In this document: positions 11,735 through 23,757 of the stretch, one piece after another
Position numbering within the stretch: position 1 is the stretch's first letter
How the letters are laid out: the number at the start of each line of letters is the position of its first letter
Source of the DNA: Durusdinium trenchii
Taxonomy: Eukaryota > Sar > Dinophyceae > Suessiales > Symbiodiniaceae
NCBI GenBank assembly: GCA_963970005.1
Contig: CAXAMN010021984.1
Span: 494,707 to 558,706 of the forward strand
Length of the DNA: 64,000 nt
Direction of reading: 5' to 3'
Notes under the pieces: generated by a model
Seen by the model: only the letters and a program-made list of their open reading frames with translations
What the model was told of the DNA's origin: nothing
Database searches by the model: none
Translations under genes and position numbers: made by a program

Positions 11735-13386
11735 GCTTTGGCCCCGTACTACAGTCGTATGCCCTCAGGGTGGAGAGACTTGGAACCCCCTCATGCATCC
11801 TACAAGCACTTGAACTTATATCTTGGAATCATTTGCAAAAGGTGTTCTACAGTAGTTTCTACAGTGTGTTCTACATGAAGATTGTCGTTCTTTCTCATTT
11901 CCACGGTGGATCCTTTTCCGAGCTTTGTGCTCCAGGCCTTCTGTGCCCGTTGGGTGGGCAGTGGCAGCTTCACGCAGTTGGTGCGCTTGGCATCTCGCGA
12001 GCTCGGAGACTTCCCGCAGCAAACCCACGAGTTTAACCTCTTGGATTGGTGTGCACCCAGCCACCTGGAAGATGGGAGCGCAGAATGGGAGTAGTAACTG
12101 AGTAGTGCGAGACGCGGAAGCTGAGCTTCCAGAAGGGGTGTTCGTAGGTGTTTGTAACAGGAGCGGCATGTCGCTGGTGCCCAGGCGAGTTCATCAGGGA
12201 GCAGAAGGCGAAGCAGTTGTGCGAGCATCAGGATTCTGATTCTGCAGCTGGGCCCTGCTAACTTTGACTAGTTCCTATGCATTCAAGGAGTTTTTGATCC
12301 ATATGCCATCATATGTCAGCTAAGCAGCTAAACTTGGGAGAGAACATGAATGAACATGATATGTTTTGGCAGAACCGTGACTTGGTCAAGAAGCAGGAAG
12401 GTCGAAAACGCAGGCTGTGCAGAAGAATGATAACGATCGGATGACAAGCATTGCCAAGCCATCCTCAGTTTCAGACCTTTTCTACAAACATCTCAGGAAA
12501 AGATGCAGCTGATTTGCCGCATGCGTTTGGAATCTCGTCAGCTATTGCCTTCTATGGCACCACGCAGCCAGGCAGCGTTTCACCTTTGGAAGGACTGGCC
12601 AGGCTTTGTAGAATTGTAGAATCTCAGATTGCTCCCTGGGTGTTCAAATACTTAGGATAGGAGACGTATGTAATAGCACCTTATTTCTCCGTGTTAGCGT
12701 TTTGTTATATTATATAGTTCAATTGATTCATGACTTGTGGTCCTTGCTTTTAGAGGGTGGATTTCTGCATTTGTTTCTTGATTCCCTGCCCCAATGAGGG
12801 CAGATGTCCGCTTTGACATCGTCCAAAACAAAAACAAAACACAAGTCTTGCTGGGCTCGGCGCGGGGAATGGAACAACTGGCGTCCCAAAATCCATTGCA
12901 GGACTTGCGGAGGCCCCGAACATGATCAAGATGAGACACTACAGAGGGACGGTGACCGAAGTGCGATTGTGAAAGCGCAGGGAGCTTGGATTGCAATTCT
13001 TGGAAGGAATATGATACCGACAGACTGATATCGCTAAGGCGGCTGCGGAATAAACATCAGAGGAGACAGGATAACAAGGCTCCTGCACCTGTGCAATGGC
13101 AATAATAATTAGTTGGTCACTTTTGAGAGACTGTGGGAGGATTGTTCAGAAAGGTTTCTTGAAGCAACATCGATGGAGCACAGCACGCACAACTGCCTTC
13201 AGGCGTTTCCTGAGCCACAACCGCGCCACATGTGGAGGACGGCGACAACAGGCCATCGGCGAGGCGGGGAGTTGGAGAGGTGAGGTAGTGAGCGCCAGGT
13301 GAGTTGAGGAGCTTTGCTGTCAGGGCGTTCGCTGACAATCTTGGCTCAAGTCCCATGTGCTGCATGCCCTCAGGGGTTCCTGGAGG
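11735..13386. other. No recognisable gene
   Basis: Overlapping minus-strand frames at 11,800-12,228 and 11,816-12,169 and short plus-strand frames have no motif I trust. Just before the next gene, positions 13,341-13,350 read TTGGCTCAAG, the last ten bases of the dinoflagellate spliced leader (see findings). Confidence 0.35.
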
Positions 13387-14343
13387 ATGGGGTACGCAGG
13401 CGAGGTAGATGGCCTGATTGAGAAGTTGGAACTTCATGCCTCCAAACTCGCAAAAGTACAGGGATCTGCGGTAAAGTTGAGGAGTACGGAAGCTGACTTA
13501 CTCAAAGCTGCTGAGATGTCGCGGGACCTCATGCACAAGGCCGTGGGTGGAGACCGGAACGAACTGAACGACGTGTTCGGAGGAAGCCCACGGTTGGATA
13601 AGCTGAAAGACATCGTTGATGTTGTGACGTTTTCCGATATGTACAGAAATGACCTGCGTTGGCGAAACTTGAGGGATGCGATTCACACCATCGAGAAGGT
13701 CTTGGAAGACAAGAGCCCTAAGCCTGGCTACCAGGCGAACACACACGGAAAAATTTCCTTTGCTGAAACCGATGGGCCCAAAACCGATAGAACTGATTAT
13801 ACGATCAGCATGGACTTCGAGCTTGACATCGGTGAGGTGAACTTGAACTACGAGAAGGAGAAGAACATCTTTGTTTTGGATGCGTCTGCGCTCACAGCCA
13901 GCATCATACCAAGCGTGGAGCCCGAATTTCCGGAGACGCTCGGCCTCGCACCCTTTGATCGGGCTGGTCAACACTTCAATATCATTGACCCCGAGCTCCA
14001 GGCCATTGTGTTTGATCCAGACCAAAAGCTACCAGCAAGAGGCCAGTGGACAAAGACCTGGAAGACACACTTGGAGCTGCTAGAAGGCACATACTATTAC
14101 ACAGCAAGAGAAATGAAGGGCATCAAGGAGGGCTCCGGCTCTTGCGCAGTTACCTTTCCGGATGGAGCTGTCACAAGGGTGGCTTACCAGGCAGAGCTGA
14201 TTTTGCACTTGACCCGAGACCAACAGGGCTGCGAAGACAAGGCGCATTATGGTGCAGACATTGAAGTGGTGTTCACTTGCGCGATTAGTGGCCACAAAGC
14301 CGCTCCTTTCGGGTTCATAGCAACAACACAAAGCTTGCGTTAA
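13387..14343 (+). CDS. Intronless gene, ~318 aa, unknown function
   Basis: A long uninterrupted frame with convincing codon content ends at TAA 14,341-14,343. The frame is open from 13,357, but its first ATG is at 13,387 (protein begins MGYAGEVDGLIEKLELHASK), which I prefer. Residues 1-70 are helical and charged, and 80-120 look like a helical bundle. From about 130 on the protein turns into alternating strands with an acidic FELDIGEVNLNYEKEK segment, a DPELQAIVFDPDQ turn and a final set of strands (AELILHLTRDQ, DIEVVFTCAISG). No signal peptide, transmembrane segment or catalytic motif is seen, and I do not recognise a family. Lack of introns, unlike its neighbours, together with a spliced-leader-like tag just upstream, suggests it may be a retrogene. 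An AG at 13,372-13,373 could instead be an acceptor for an upstream exon. Confidence 0.75.
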   Translation: MGYAGEVDGLIEKLELHASKLAKVQGSAVKLRSTEADLLKAAEMSRDLMHKAVGGDRNELNDVFGGSPRLDKLKDIVDVVTFSDMYRNDLRWRNLRDAIHTIEKVLEDKSPKPGYQANTHGKISFAETDGPKTDRTDYTISMDFELDIGEVNLNYEKEKNIFVLDASALTASIIPSVEPEFPETLGLAPFDRAGQHFNIIDPELQAIVFDPDQKLPARGQWTKTWKTHLELLEGTYYYTAREMKGIKEGSGSCAVTFPDGAVTRVAYQAELILHLTRDQQGCEDKAHYGADIEVVFTCAISGHKAAPFGFIATTQSLR

Positions 14344-15292
14344 CCAAGCTTGCGTTGATTTCCAGGCTACAATCGCCGAAGGCGATTGGGCTGAGATCGC
14401 AACAGAAAAGCTGATATCGAGCTGGCGGATTCAATTCAAGGTAGTTCGCTTTCCATCACCTGACGTTTACAAGACATATTCACAGAATTCTGCTATAAGT
14501 ATATAAGTATGCTTTCTTCTTGAGATTTCTAAGGCTTTCCTCTGGAAATCTCTGCCTCGCAACCCACAGTTGCATTACCCAATGGAAGTGCGCTTCCATG
14601 AAGCCACACAAGCAGCTGAATTGTTGGACCTCCATCTTTCTGATTGCGAGGCAAATGCAAACAACAGGGCCTAAACCATCCTAAACCTTAGACCTACAGT
14701 TCAAGCTTGAACAGGACAAAGGTGTCCACGAATCAGTTGAGATTGTTTCTTTGGTTTGGACCGCTGTCTCTCATGTTGTTTTTTGGCAGTAGAGACTGTT
14801 TGCTCTTCAAGGTTCTTGAAACTTTTTGCGACTCAACATAAATCCATCGCATCACTGTGACTGGGCGTATGGCAGATCCAGTGCACACCCTCTTTGAGTC
14901 GGTCTCCACGAGCGCAGTGTGGAGCGCAGTGTGCAAGCCTGAGAAGAGGTATACCCGTGGTATACCATGTATACCAAGACTTGGCACGACACTGCTGAAG
15001 CTTGTGCATCGTTCTCGTTTTGTCACGCCTCGGCCTCTCAACGCATGTTCGGTCTCCAGCTTCCTTTGGCTTCAACACTAGACTTTCCTGTGGGCCACCA
15101 CTCATTGGAAGAGCACAAGAGGGTTGACATGTTCTCAACATTTCAGCACAAGATCGAATTCTTAAGTGTTTGAGTCTTGAAAGACGCGCAGACTGAGTCT
15201 TGAAGCAGCCAGCGCCTGAATCGGAATGCCCTGTTTCAAAAGCGTGCCTGTTTCGGCTCAATTGATCAAGGACCACAGTCATTCGAAGGCCC
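14344..15292. other. Intergenic
   Basis: No gene recognised. An imperfect repeat GAGCGCAGTGTG occurs twice at 14,909-14,933, and a GTATAC-rich stretch with GGTATACC palindromic pieces lies at 14,949-14,978. The region may carry the 5' flank of the transporter gene. Confidence 0.4.
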
Positions 15293-17253
15293 ATGAATTT
15301 GGCGCCGGGGAACTTGCCAAGTTCTCGGACAGTGATGTTCAACAGGGAGATAGACGTCCAAAACCTGAAAGAACTACAGGACCTTCCAGAGAAGCGACGT
15401 GAAGGTCGAGCGCAAGAAATCCGGAGTGGTGTGAACTTCTTGCAGAGAGCACCCAGATTCCCAGCCAATAGGCGCTGTGTGGACCTTCCCTGGGTCATTC
15501 TTTTTTTGCTCACCGTGCTTGCACTCATTGTGTTCAGTGCCACTTCCATAGACGACCTCCAAAAACAGTCCGCAGAGCCCGCAGAGCCCAGGGTTTTGGC
15601 GTTCCAGGGTGACGTGGATGGATATGAACCAGTGCAGTATGTGGATGACGGCTTTGGAGGGTCTCCTGATCCATCCTATGACGCGCCCATCTCGTCAGGA
15701 GATGGAGCTCCATTCGAGCGAGATGGCCCAAACGGGGTTGAGAATATTCACCTGTCAAAGTCTCAAGCAAAGCATCTCATCCTTGCAGTGTCTTTGGCAG
15801 GTATTGCCGGTGCTTTTGGTGGCTTGATTTCGGCATCCTTGTGGATCCTGGCCGCCAAAACCTGTGCCAGTGCGGTGGTCTATACTTCGCTCTACACCGT
15901 GCCCAGCATCATTGTGCTCGTAGGGATCGTGTTGCTCGTGGCTGGTAGTGTTCAGGGTGGCCTCATTTGTTGCCTTGTTGGGGTGCTTTTGTTCACGCTG
16001 GTGATGTGGTGCTGGGCTCGTTACATTCCTTTCACCATTGAAGTTGCTCAGATGGTGGCTGCAGCTTTCAGTGAGAACTTGGAAATGGTGGCCATCTCTG
16101 CATTTGGGGGCTTGCTCGGTCCAATTTGGGTCATTTTGGTGGTTGTTGCCTATGCAGCTTGCGAGTTGAAGCTGACCGGCAATTTGTCAGATGGTGAAGG
16201 CAAAGAAAGCAGTGATGCATTCTATCCATTTTTCTTTGTGTGCGTGTGGGGCAGCGGAGTTATCCAGAACATTTGCCACGTGGCTTACTGCGGTGTGTTC
16301 AGCAGATGGTACTATGAGGAAGAAGGGGCGCCGCTTCTGAAAAGCCTTCAGGTGAGGTTGCTCAAAAGTCCAGGGATAATCTTGGTTGACCCCTTGACAA
16401 AGATAGCAGTCGGAAGTGGCAGATCACAATTTCCATCATGTGACATGTAAATCATTGTAAATCCGCTAGCATTACCGTAAGTGGTTGGACTTTGCATTGC
16501 CACATGTGTTTTTCAAGAGGTCTTCTGTTTGTTTAATAACCTGCGTCGGATGCCTTACAAGTTCAGAGTCCCAATAATGACGTAAACAGTTGCCCAACTT
16601 GGTAGCACCATGGCTTCTGATGCGGGCTTACCCTGGAGGTGGCTCTAGGAACCTCGTTTGGCAGCATTTGCCAAGGCACCCTGATCATTGCCGCCATCAG
16701 TACTGTGGAAACTGCGGTGCGAAGTAGCCGACGCCAGGCTCAACAGGATGGCAACATGGTGGGCTGTGTGATTTCTCTCGTTTTGGAATGTTTTCTCAGT
16801 TGCATTGGTGATTTGATGGAATACTTCAATCAATGGGTCTTTGTGCTGTGCGCCATCCGTGGCGGCACGTTTTGCGATTCCGTGAAGGGCACCTGTGCGA
16901 TGATCTCTTGCAGCGGGATGAAGGCCGTTATTGGAGACCTGCTGATTGATCGGGTTGTGATGCTGGGATCCATCCTTAGCGCCATTGCTGGAGCTGGCCT
17001 TGCAGCTCTCGCCGCCTGCTTGGCTGCCACGGATGCTGGTCAACAACTGTCTAAGGCAGACATCATTGGTCTTTGCAGCCTCCTTGGATCGCTGACCGGG
17101 TTGATCTCAGGTGGAGGAGTCATGGGAATCATGAGTAGTGGGACGAAGGCCATTTTGATGTGCTGGGCCGAGGATCCAGATCGCTTACATCAAGATCATG
17201 GCTTCGAGGATGTGCACGAAGAACTCAGCAACAAAGCCCGTGAATGGAAGTAA
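15293..17253 (+). CDS. Choline-transporter-like protein (SLC44/CTL family), 2 exons
   Basis: A polytopic membrane protein of about 557 aa, probably moving choline or a related solute across the plasma or an organelle membrane. Exon 1 (15,293-16,351) ends in phase 0 at CAG|GTGAGG. Exon 2 (16,639-17,253) starts after GGAG and continues in frame. Hydrophobic segments in exon 1 lie near residues 66-84, 162-184, 193-217, 222-243, 266-291 and 308-336. Exon 2 adds four more, opening with the family block VALGTSFGSICQGTLIIA and going on to a Cys-rich segment (CVISLVLECFLSCIGDLMEY), a NQWVFVLCAIRGGTFCDSVK motif and an SGGVMGIM-like glycine segment. This order matches PF04515. The hydrophilic loop after the first segment is about 75 residues, rich in Asp, Pro and Gly, and shorter than in animal CTLs. 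The start is the first in-frame ATG; a longer N-terminus is possible. Substrate specificity cannot be read from sequence. Confidence 0.85.
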
Positions 17254-18640
17254 TCAAGGAGGGCGTTGTTGAATACAACCCGACAAACAGCATGCACGAC
17301 GTTATTTTCCACCCCCGCGCCAAGTTTTACTTTAGTACAGACGGTGCAGCATGGGAGCAGAGTCATGTCAATCCGCCGTTTTGTGGCCTTCTACTTTTAA
17401 CAAGAAGGTTCAAGACGGCGTTGCAAAGCTGACAATTGAACACAAAGAGATCAGGTCCAGCGGCACGCATTGTTGGCCAAGTGTTGCATCATGTTCACAT
17501 TTAGAGCCAAGTGCACCAGAAAGTTTGCATATACAAGTTGTCCAAGTGTTACTGAGGTGTGAAGCTCTACTCTCAAGATCGTCATGAGATGTCTGAATGC
17601 CCGGAGCTTCCAGAGCTGCGCCATGTCCCTCTTGAAATGTTGAAAGCCCCCAAACTCTAGGTGTCCACTCTATATGAACTAAATAGCCACAACAACAACA
17701 ACACGACGATTCTTAGGAGCACCAAAACAAGAAGCATGTCTTCGCTCTCGGATGCCACGTTCAGCTGACGACTTTCAACAGGCCGAAGAGGGAATCGCCG
17801 ATTCGCGCGTATTGCCACCAGTTTTGGTTGGTAGAGGCCGGAAGATGTCCATGTCAATTTCTTGCTTCTTTGTATGTGTATGTGATTGTATGTGTGCACA
17901 GTTGTATATATACTATATATATACACATCGATCCGACTTGGGACTTCACGACGTTTTGTTTTTAGGTTCAGGATGGTGAAGTAGCTTACCACGCACGTGT
18001 GTAACTGATTCAATGGGAAAAGTCACATAGAATCTAACCAATCAATATGAATCAATCAACTTCATCCAAGTCCCCCCAAAAAGATGACATCTGGTGACGC
18101 AAGGCAGGGATTTTGAGGCTAGACTGCAGAATGATACAGTAGGCCTTTCTGCTCGAGCTTAAACCGTGTGGCTGGTTCTGGGGGTCGGAAATCGCACTTG
18201 TTGGAGTTGTGCTTAGTCACGTAAGCAACTTCACAAGAGGGGTTTGACCAATGATGTAGCAACACCAAGACAAGGCGATCGAGGCGACCCAAGTTTGTTT
18301 ATAAGGGCTTTCCAGTCCAGTGGCCCGTGTCAGTGTAGTGACTGCGTGCAGCTTGTGCCAGGTGAGCTGTCTTCAGCTGATGCAAACTCCCGCTTGGGCT
18401 GCAAAAACGTGGCCCTCTGTACAGATTGCTAGAAGGAACTGAAGCCAAATTGGTGCAGCATGGCCATCCAGGGAAACATATACTATGAGGACGTGGCATG
18501 AGAAAGCAAGGGTAGCCTTTTGCTCCGAGACCCTTATTTATTTGTTTCATGTCCAGGCCGGAGATAATTTGGAGCCTTTGTCTCCAACTGAGTTGCGACT
18601 TTGGAAACTCTCCCATGGGACGATGTGCCCTTGTAATCCA
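17254..18640. other. 3' flank and intergenic
   Basis: No gene recognised. A short plus-strand frame (17,244-17,432) that overlaps the transporter stop is probably 3' UTR. TA-rich runs lie at 17,904-17,930. Confidence 0.4.
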
Positions 18641-18881
18641 AGTAGACTTGAGACAGTAGGCCGTGCGTGCCCTTCTAGTCCAAGGCCTGCGGGATTGGAA
18701 CGAAGTCCTGAAAGAAGCTGCCTCCTGGCTGTATTTGGCTGTATCTGGGAGGCTGTTGAGAGGTGCCATTTATTTTGGAGATGCTTCTTTCTCCTCCTGC
18801 TTGGAAAGGATCAGAAGAATGACAATCCGAATCCTCTTTGCTGAGCTCATCGGAATGTTTGTGCCATCTATCTTCCACTGA
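18641..18881 (+). CDS. Possible exon, unknown
   Basis: The frame reads a plausible helical segment (LLVQGLRDWNEVLKEAASWL, then LERIRRMTIRILFAELIG) and stops at 18,881. The Trp/Leu pattern is more protein-like than neighbouring frames. I cannot assign it; it may be an isolated exon of a gene whose other parts are not visible. Confidence 0.25.
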
Positions 18882-19439
18882 TCTTTCACACCTCCTGAAT
18901 TTGAGGCTTCTTGGTTGATGCCAACAGCCTTAGGAGACCGCTCAGAATGCCGTTGCCGAACTCGGGTGTTGGCTCAACTGCCCTGTACGACTCGAAACAA
19001 CGCTATAGGATGCTATAGGTGTTGTGTCGCACTCCAATAGATTCAGACAGAATAGAATCAGTTGCATCAAGAACTCATAGAAGGCCACCACCTTTCATGC
19101 CACATGTTCAAACAAGTATCAAATAGTCAAATAGTTAATCTTGCACCGTTAGTTCCAGCCAAGAATTTGAATGCGTGTTTTCCTACATCAAAGCAGTTCC
19201 AGGAGTGAAAATATGCCCCGCGGAGGCGCCTTTGGGCCAAAAGTCTGTGTCACCATGTCACCATGGTTCACTGGAACAGAAGATCGCCAAATCAGGTTGG
19301 GATTCTCGAAGCATCGTAACACTGGATATCACTTGGACACTCATGTGTCAGCAGATTCTTCAAGACACCGCCATGCCGCAATCAGGTTCCAGCAGCGATG
19401 CGCCCCTCTCGGCTCCCATCGAAGTGCCCTACCAGGAGC

Positions 19440-20020
19440 TGCGGCAGGTGAAGGCGCGAAGCTGTGCGAAGAACATGCCATGGACATCCATGGACCATGG
19501 ACCATCGGTGGACATCGGGTGAAGGGGTCCATGGGACATCATGGGACCATGGATCTGTGCTTTCGCTGAACCGAGTGACTGGTGTCCAGGCCGAGCTCCA
19601 ACGCTTCGATGAGCAGACGCAGTTGGATGTGAAGGAGTTTCGGCATCGCATCGCGGAGGCCGATCGTGTGACACGATGCCGATTGACGCAGCACACGTAT
19701 ATTGCTCAAAATCCCACAGCTTGTGGTTGTCGTTGTTGCTGCACGTACTTTGGGAACTACCCCTCATCATTCCATCGCTTTGGGAAGACTGAAGCAGAGC
19801 ATCACCAGCTCAGGTGTTGATATTTTTTAAAGAATTGGTTGCAAGTTGCAAGTCGTTCTTTGTTTATGAAGCGACAGTGGGAGCAGAATGGCCCTAGCCG
19901 CTGCTAGCGCTTTCCGTTTTTTCTCAGGCCGAGCGGGAGCTCTCAGGTCTTTTGAGGAGCACCGCAGAGTTTCGGAAGGAGGTGGGGTCCGCCTGCGATG
20001 AATGGTTGTTGGTTGAAATG
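19440..20020 (+). CDS. Possible coiled-coil exons, unknown gene
   Basis: Two blocks read as charged coiled coil in the + direction: about 19,588-19,670 (QAELQRFDEQTQLDVKEFRH, then RIAEADRV) and 19,922-20,000 (AERELSGLLRSTAEFRKEVG, then SACDEW). The first follows GTCCAG and the second follows TCTCAG, both good acceptors. An upstream stretch near 19,415-19,470 could be a third exon. The pieces fit a long coiled-coil protein but no head domain was found. Confidence 0.35.
19478..19553. repeat. CATGG/GGACC-rich short repeat cluster
   Basis: Within about 75 bases the words CATGGACC, CCATGG and GGACATC recur many times (TCCATGGACCATGGACCAT and related), forming overlapping palindromes. It has the look of a young local duplication series. 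It lies between possible exons of a coiled-coil gene. Confidence 0.5.
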
Positions 20021-21748
20021 AGATGTAATGAGAGGCGATGGCACTCAGAAGTTCGTTGTGTGTGAAATTGATGTTCACACCGCAGAGCAGAATTGCACTT
20101 GACTTATAACTTAACACAATTAACAGGTGTAAAGTCAGGTGTAAGTATAATAATCAGCTTTTTCGAGCATTTACCTTGCTGCAGGTGGATGAGGGTGAAG
20201 CAAAATGGCACAAACATCAGAGCTACAAGAAGGCCTGCGACTGAGATGGGGGGCCGCTTCCACCCGCTTTAGCCAGCTGACCAGAGGTTTTGATGGATGC
20301 TGTGCAGGCTGTCAGGGCCTCAAAGTCTAAGTCAAAAGCCAGCAATGTGTTGAGATGTCAGGAGGTTGATGCGTATTGTAGGCTCTTCACTCCTGATTCC
20401 AATAATGGGTTGAACAGCCTCTTGAGGCTCGGCGGGATAGAAATATCATCAAGAGTCTATATACATGTCTACATTATGAGATCGGACGCTACGAACGGGG
20501 CTCCTGGCCTTACTACTAGGAACAAGAAGCTAGGGAGCAAAGGAGCAAACGATGAGGCCTTCTTGGTGCCATTTTTGTGGCAACTTTAGGCCTTGGATTC
20601 CACCAAGCCCTCCGAACCCATGGAGCATGCTCCTCATGCGCCTTGGCCTGGTCCGACCGTGTCGGTTTGTCGGTTCTGCGACCTCGTGGGGGGGGAAGTT
20701 GAGACAGGGATTCTTCGGTGCTTGGACATTTACATAGTATATGCATGTCGCACAAATAAACATAGATATAATATACTTGGATTTGAAGCTCACAAGCTTG
20801 TTGCATTGAATGATGCAAGCAGTTCTAGGATATTGAACCAATGTGTTTGTCAAACTGATATGCGTTGTATCTCTGAGACTTCGCCACATGTCCGCAATTC
20901 ATGGAGGAGGTTCTACTGGCTCTTGTAGCAGGTCTACACATTCAACGCCTTCCTCAAACCAACTCTTCAGAAGACCGGGGAGTTCAGAAAGATAATCTCT
21001 CCCCACCCCACCCTCAATAGCAACATCTTGCACGATGTCAGCTCTAGATCGCAGCGGTCCTAGATGCGCTAAATGGTCCGGCCTTAATGTCCGCAGTCAA
21101 CAACAAAGCGTGCTCAAATCCATCACTGCATTTTTGTTGCAATCAATGCAACGCCCACTGTTCCAGAGCATTGGTGGTTTGCACAACTCATCGACCAAAC
21201 ATCAGCGTAGCAAATGATGAAACATGCAACACCCACGGACTGCAAGCCGTCGTAGTTTTACTGGGCAGAACAATGCTGCACACTCAAAATGTCCAAGGAC
21301 AATGTCCTTCTGTGGTCTAAGGTTGCCCCGAGGCTGCCAAAAAGAGGCGTCCAAAAGATTCACAGGAAGTGAGTTTCCACGAAAGGCAGATCATCTTGAT
21401 AACCTAAATGTCGATAATGTCGCCACAATGGTACCCACCCCTCCGCAAAGCAAAGTTCCGGCATCATCCTTATGTGACATGTTGCAACAATAAACGCAAC
21501 ATAGCACAACCCTATCACTCGCCTAGTCCCGGCAGTCCCGGCCTGACCCCACCCTGGCTTGCTGACAAAACACCTTTATAGCATGTTCTTCTGCGATTCT
21601 AATTGCCGTGCTTTGACATTTGCATGAGGGTGCGCGAAGATAGTCCAGCTTTTATGTCGGATGTTGGACCAATGTTGGACAGCGACAGGTTATGACAGGT
21701 TTACTGCTTACCGCAGCTTCTGCAGTGTCTTCTGCGATCGGCTTTGCC
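20021..21748. other. Intergenic, with a copy of the dispersed repeat at ~20,505-20,540
   Basis: The segment GGGGCTCCTGGCCTTACTACTAGGAACAAGAAGCTAG shares its words with the repeat at 1-110. No gene is recognised on either side of it. Positions 21,009-21,500 hold several short open frames of low quality. Confidence 0.45.
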
Positions 21749-22936
21749 ATGATCCACATTCACAAAATCTCCGGAGAAGAGGTTGTAGCACTGGATGAGC
21801 ACACCATCGAAAGTCTCATCGGTGACTACGGAAATTGTGTGAGGGGCTTGAAATATTTCTGCGAGCCTTTGGTGGATGCCAGCATCCACAGGCAGCGGCT
21901 GCTCTTCAAGGGTGAAACCTTAAGTGATCACCAAAAAGTCTCACACTTGCCAAGGCCGTCGGATCTTCAGGTAGTGATCCTCCCTTTCGTTGAGGTTGAC
22001 CCTGACTTGAGAGCCGAAGTTCTCGAGGCCATTTTCCAAGACGAGGGGATGGAATTTGAAATGCTTTTACGGATGCCAATTGATCCCAATACAACATTTG
22101 AGGGCCGTGACTTGGAACCTTATTCCCTTGCCAGTCCTGAACTTGGTGACGAACCTTCCCTTTTGAGTGTGGCATCTTTTAATTGTCGTCTTGACATGGT
22201 CAAGGCCTTGCTCAATGCAGGTGCAGACACCCAGCAGAGGACCACCCCTGGCTTGACTCCTTTGCACCTGGCATCCCTGTCGCGAGACTCACAGGTCGCA
22301 GGTGTTTTGTGTGCCGCCCACGCCGACAAGGATGCGCAAGATCCATTTGGCCGAACACCCTTGTGGTTCGCCGCCCTCGGCGATGATTCGCTGATGGTTC
22401 ACACATTGCTCAGAGCACGAGCCAACGCAGACATTGCAGGGGACGAAATGCAAACACCCTTGTGGATGGCCTGCGTTAAGGAAGCCCACGGGGCGGTGTT
22501 GCTTTTGCTTGGTGCTGGGGCCAATGCGAACATCTCTGATGACGCGGGCCGATCTCCCCTTTTTATGGCAAGTGGAGCTTCGAGCACACGCATTGCAGAA
22601 CCATTGCTGAAGGCTAAAGCAGACTTTGGGCAAGCAGACTTGTTGGGTCGATCTCCCTTATGGATTGCCTCCTGGTCGGGACGTTTGCCGATCGTGAAGC
22701 TCCTGGTGAAGGCCAAAGCAGATTTAGACCAGCTCGACGTCGATGGGCGATCCCCCCTGTGCATTGCCCGGCAAATGGGCAAAAAGACGGTGGTGAAGTT
22801 CTTGGAGAGCGCCGCCAGCGCCCGAAGGGCGCCAAAGGGCGCCAAGGGACCGTTCAAGAAGCCTGCGAAGAGCAGGAGCCGAGTGACGAAGAATGAAAAA
22901 GTTAGAGCGATGAGATGGCGGATGTGGAGTAATTAA
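21749..22936 (+). CDS. Ubiquitin-like domain + ankyrin-repeat protein
   Basis: A single-exon frame. The open frame begins at 21,692, but the ATG at 21,749 starts directly at the fold (MIHIHKISGEEV) and is preferred, giving about 395 aa. Residues 1-80 resemble a ubiquitin-like domain, with the typical QRLLFKGETLSD turn and the closing DLQVVILPF strand. About 45 linker residues follow. Then come roughly seven ankyrin repeats, each about 34 residues, with signatures such as GLTPLHLASLS, GRTPLWFAALG, GRSPLFMAS, GRSPLWIASWSGRLPIVKLL and GRSPLCIARQMG. The C-terminus is a basic tail of Lys, Arg and Ala that could bind nucleic acid or act as a nuclear signal. Ankyrins serve as protein docking surfaces; the ubiquitin-like head suggests a link to ubiquitin signalling. 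Partners are unknown. The architecture is frequent in dinoflagellate genomes. Confidence 0.85.
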   Translation: MIHIHKISGEEVVALDEHTIESLIGDYGNCVRGLKYFCEPLVDASIHRQRLLFKGETLSDHQKVSHLPRPSDLQVVILPFVEVDPDLRAEVLEAIFQDEGMEFEMLLRMPIDPNTTFEGRDLEPYSLASPELGDEPSLLSVASFNCRLDMVKALLNAGADTQQRTTPGLTPLHLASLSRDSQVAGVLCAAHADKDAQDPFGRTPLWFAALGDDSLMVHTLLRARANADIAGDEMQTPLWMACVKEAHGAVLLLLGAGANANISDDAGRSPLFMASGASSTRIAEPLLKAKADFGQADLLGRSPLWIASWSGRLPIVKLLVKAKADLDQLDVDGRSPLCIARQMGKKTVVKFLESAASARRAPKGAKGPFKKPAKSRSRVTKNEKVRAMRWRMWSN

Positions 22937-23757
22937 TAAGTTAGATGCAAATTAGATCTAATTATCATGAATTATCCATGTCACGCCAAACTCATGAGGC
23001 ACCTGATGCAGATACAGGGACTTGGTCCATTTTTGAAGTGACCAGACCACGCATGCCTGGGCGGAGGATGATGATCTCTGTGATCCAACCCAATATGGAT
23101 CTCATCATGTGTTCTCCAACGTTGCCAAGGAACTGCTGATCGACTGCCGGGAGAAGTCGGAGAGCTCAATGGGTTTTCGAATCTGAGAGCTCAATGCTCG
23201 TCTTACGTCTTAGACATTGCAAACCGTCTACTGCACTGCAGTGTGTGGCCATGTCAACTATGTGAACCAGCACTGGGGATGGATGCACCAAGGAGGAAGG
23301 ATACCATGTATATAGACTGCATCCTTCCAGGCTCCACAGGCTTCAACATGACATGCTCGACGCAGACCGGAAGCGGAAGGCCGAGAAACACTCATTCAGC
23401 GCAAGAGGACGGTAGGATAAACACATTCAAAGCAAGGTAGGGGCTGCTCACTTGTTATTTTCTGAGGGTCTTTGACCCTGAGAGAATCTGAAAATCGTAT
23501 GACATGCTTCGATGCGGCAACAGTACCTGTTGGTGTAGAATGGGGGGCCCACTGACAGGATAGATGCACTTGCTTCGTCGCTGGCGAATGGTTGGAAATG
23601 AACTTAGTAATTGGATGGTTCGCTTTTTGTGTCTAGGCATTGCTGAAGGAGCCAGTGGCTCAGAGATGCCTGCATTGGATGATAGGACATCTATCTTTGA
23701 CACACTGTTCCAGGCCACTTTGAATTGAACGGGACATTAGAAGGGCTGTAACGGACT
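22937..23757. other. Intergenic
   Basis: No gene recognised; only short low-quality frames on both strands. Confidence 0.4.

Noticed and set aside
11800..12228. 142-codon minus-strand frame with a Leu-rich start (LLRLLLPDELAW), considered as an F-box-like gene
   Set aside because: Only the first ~40 residues look protein-like and no F-box or partner domain can be confirmed.
14833..15549. 238-codon minus-strand frame opposite the transporter start
   Set aside because: Basic, low-information translation; it overlaps exon 1 of the well-supported transporter gene antisense.
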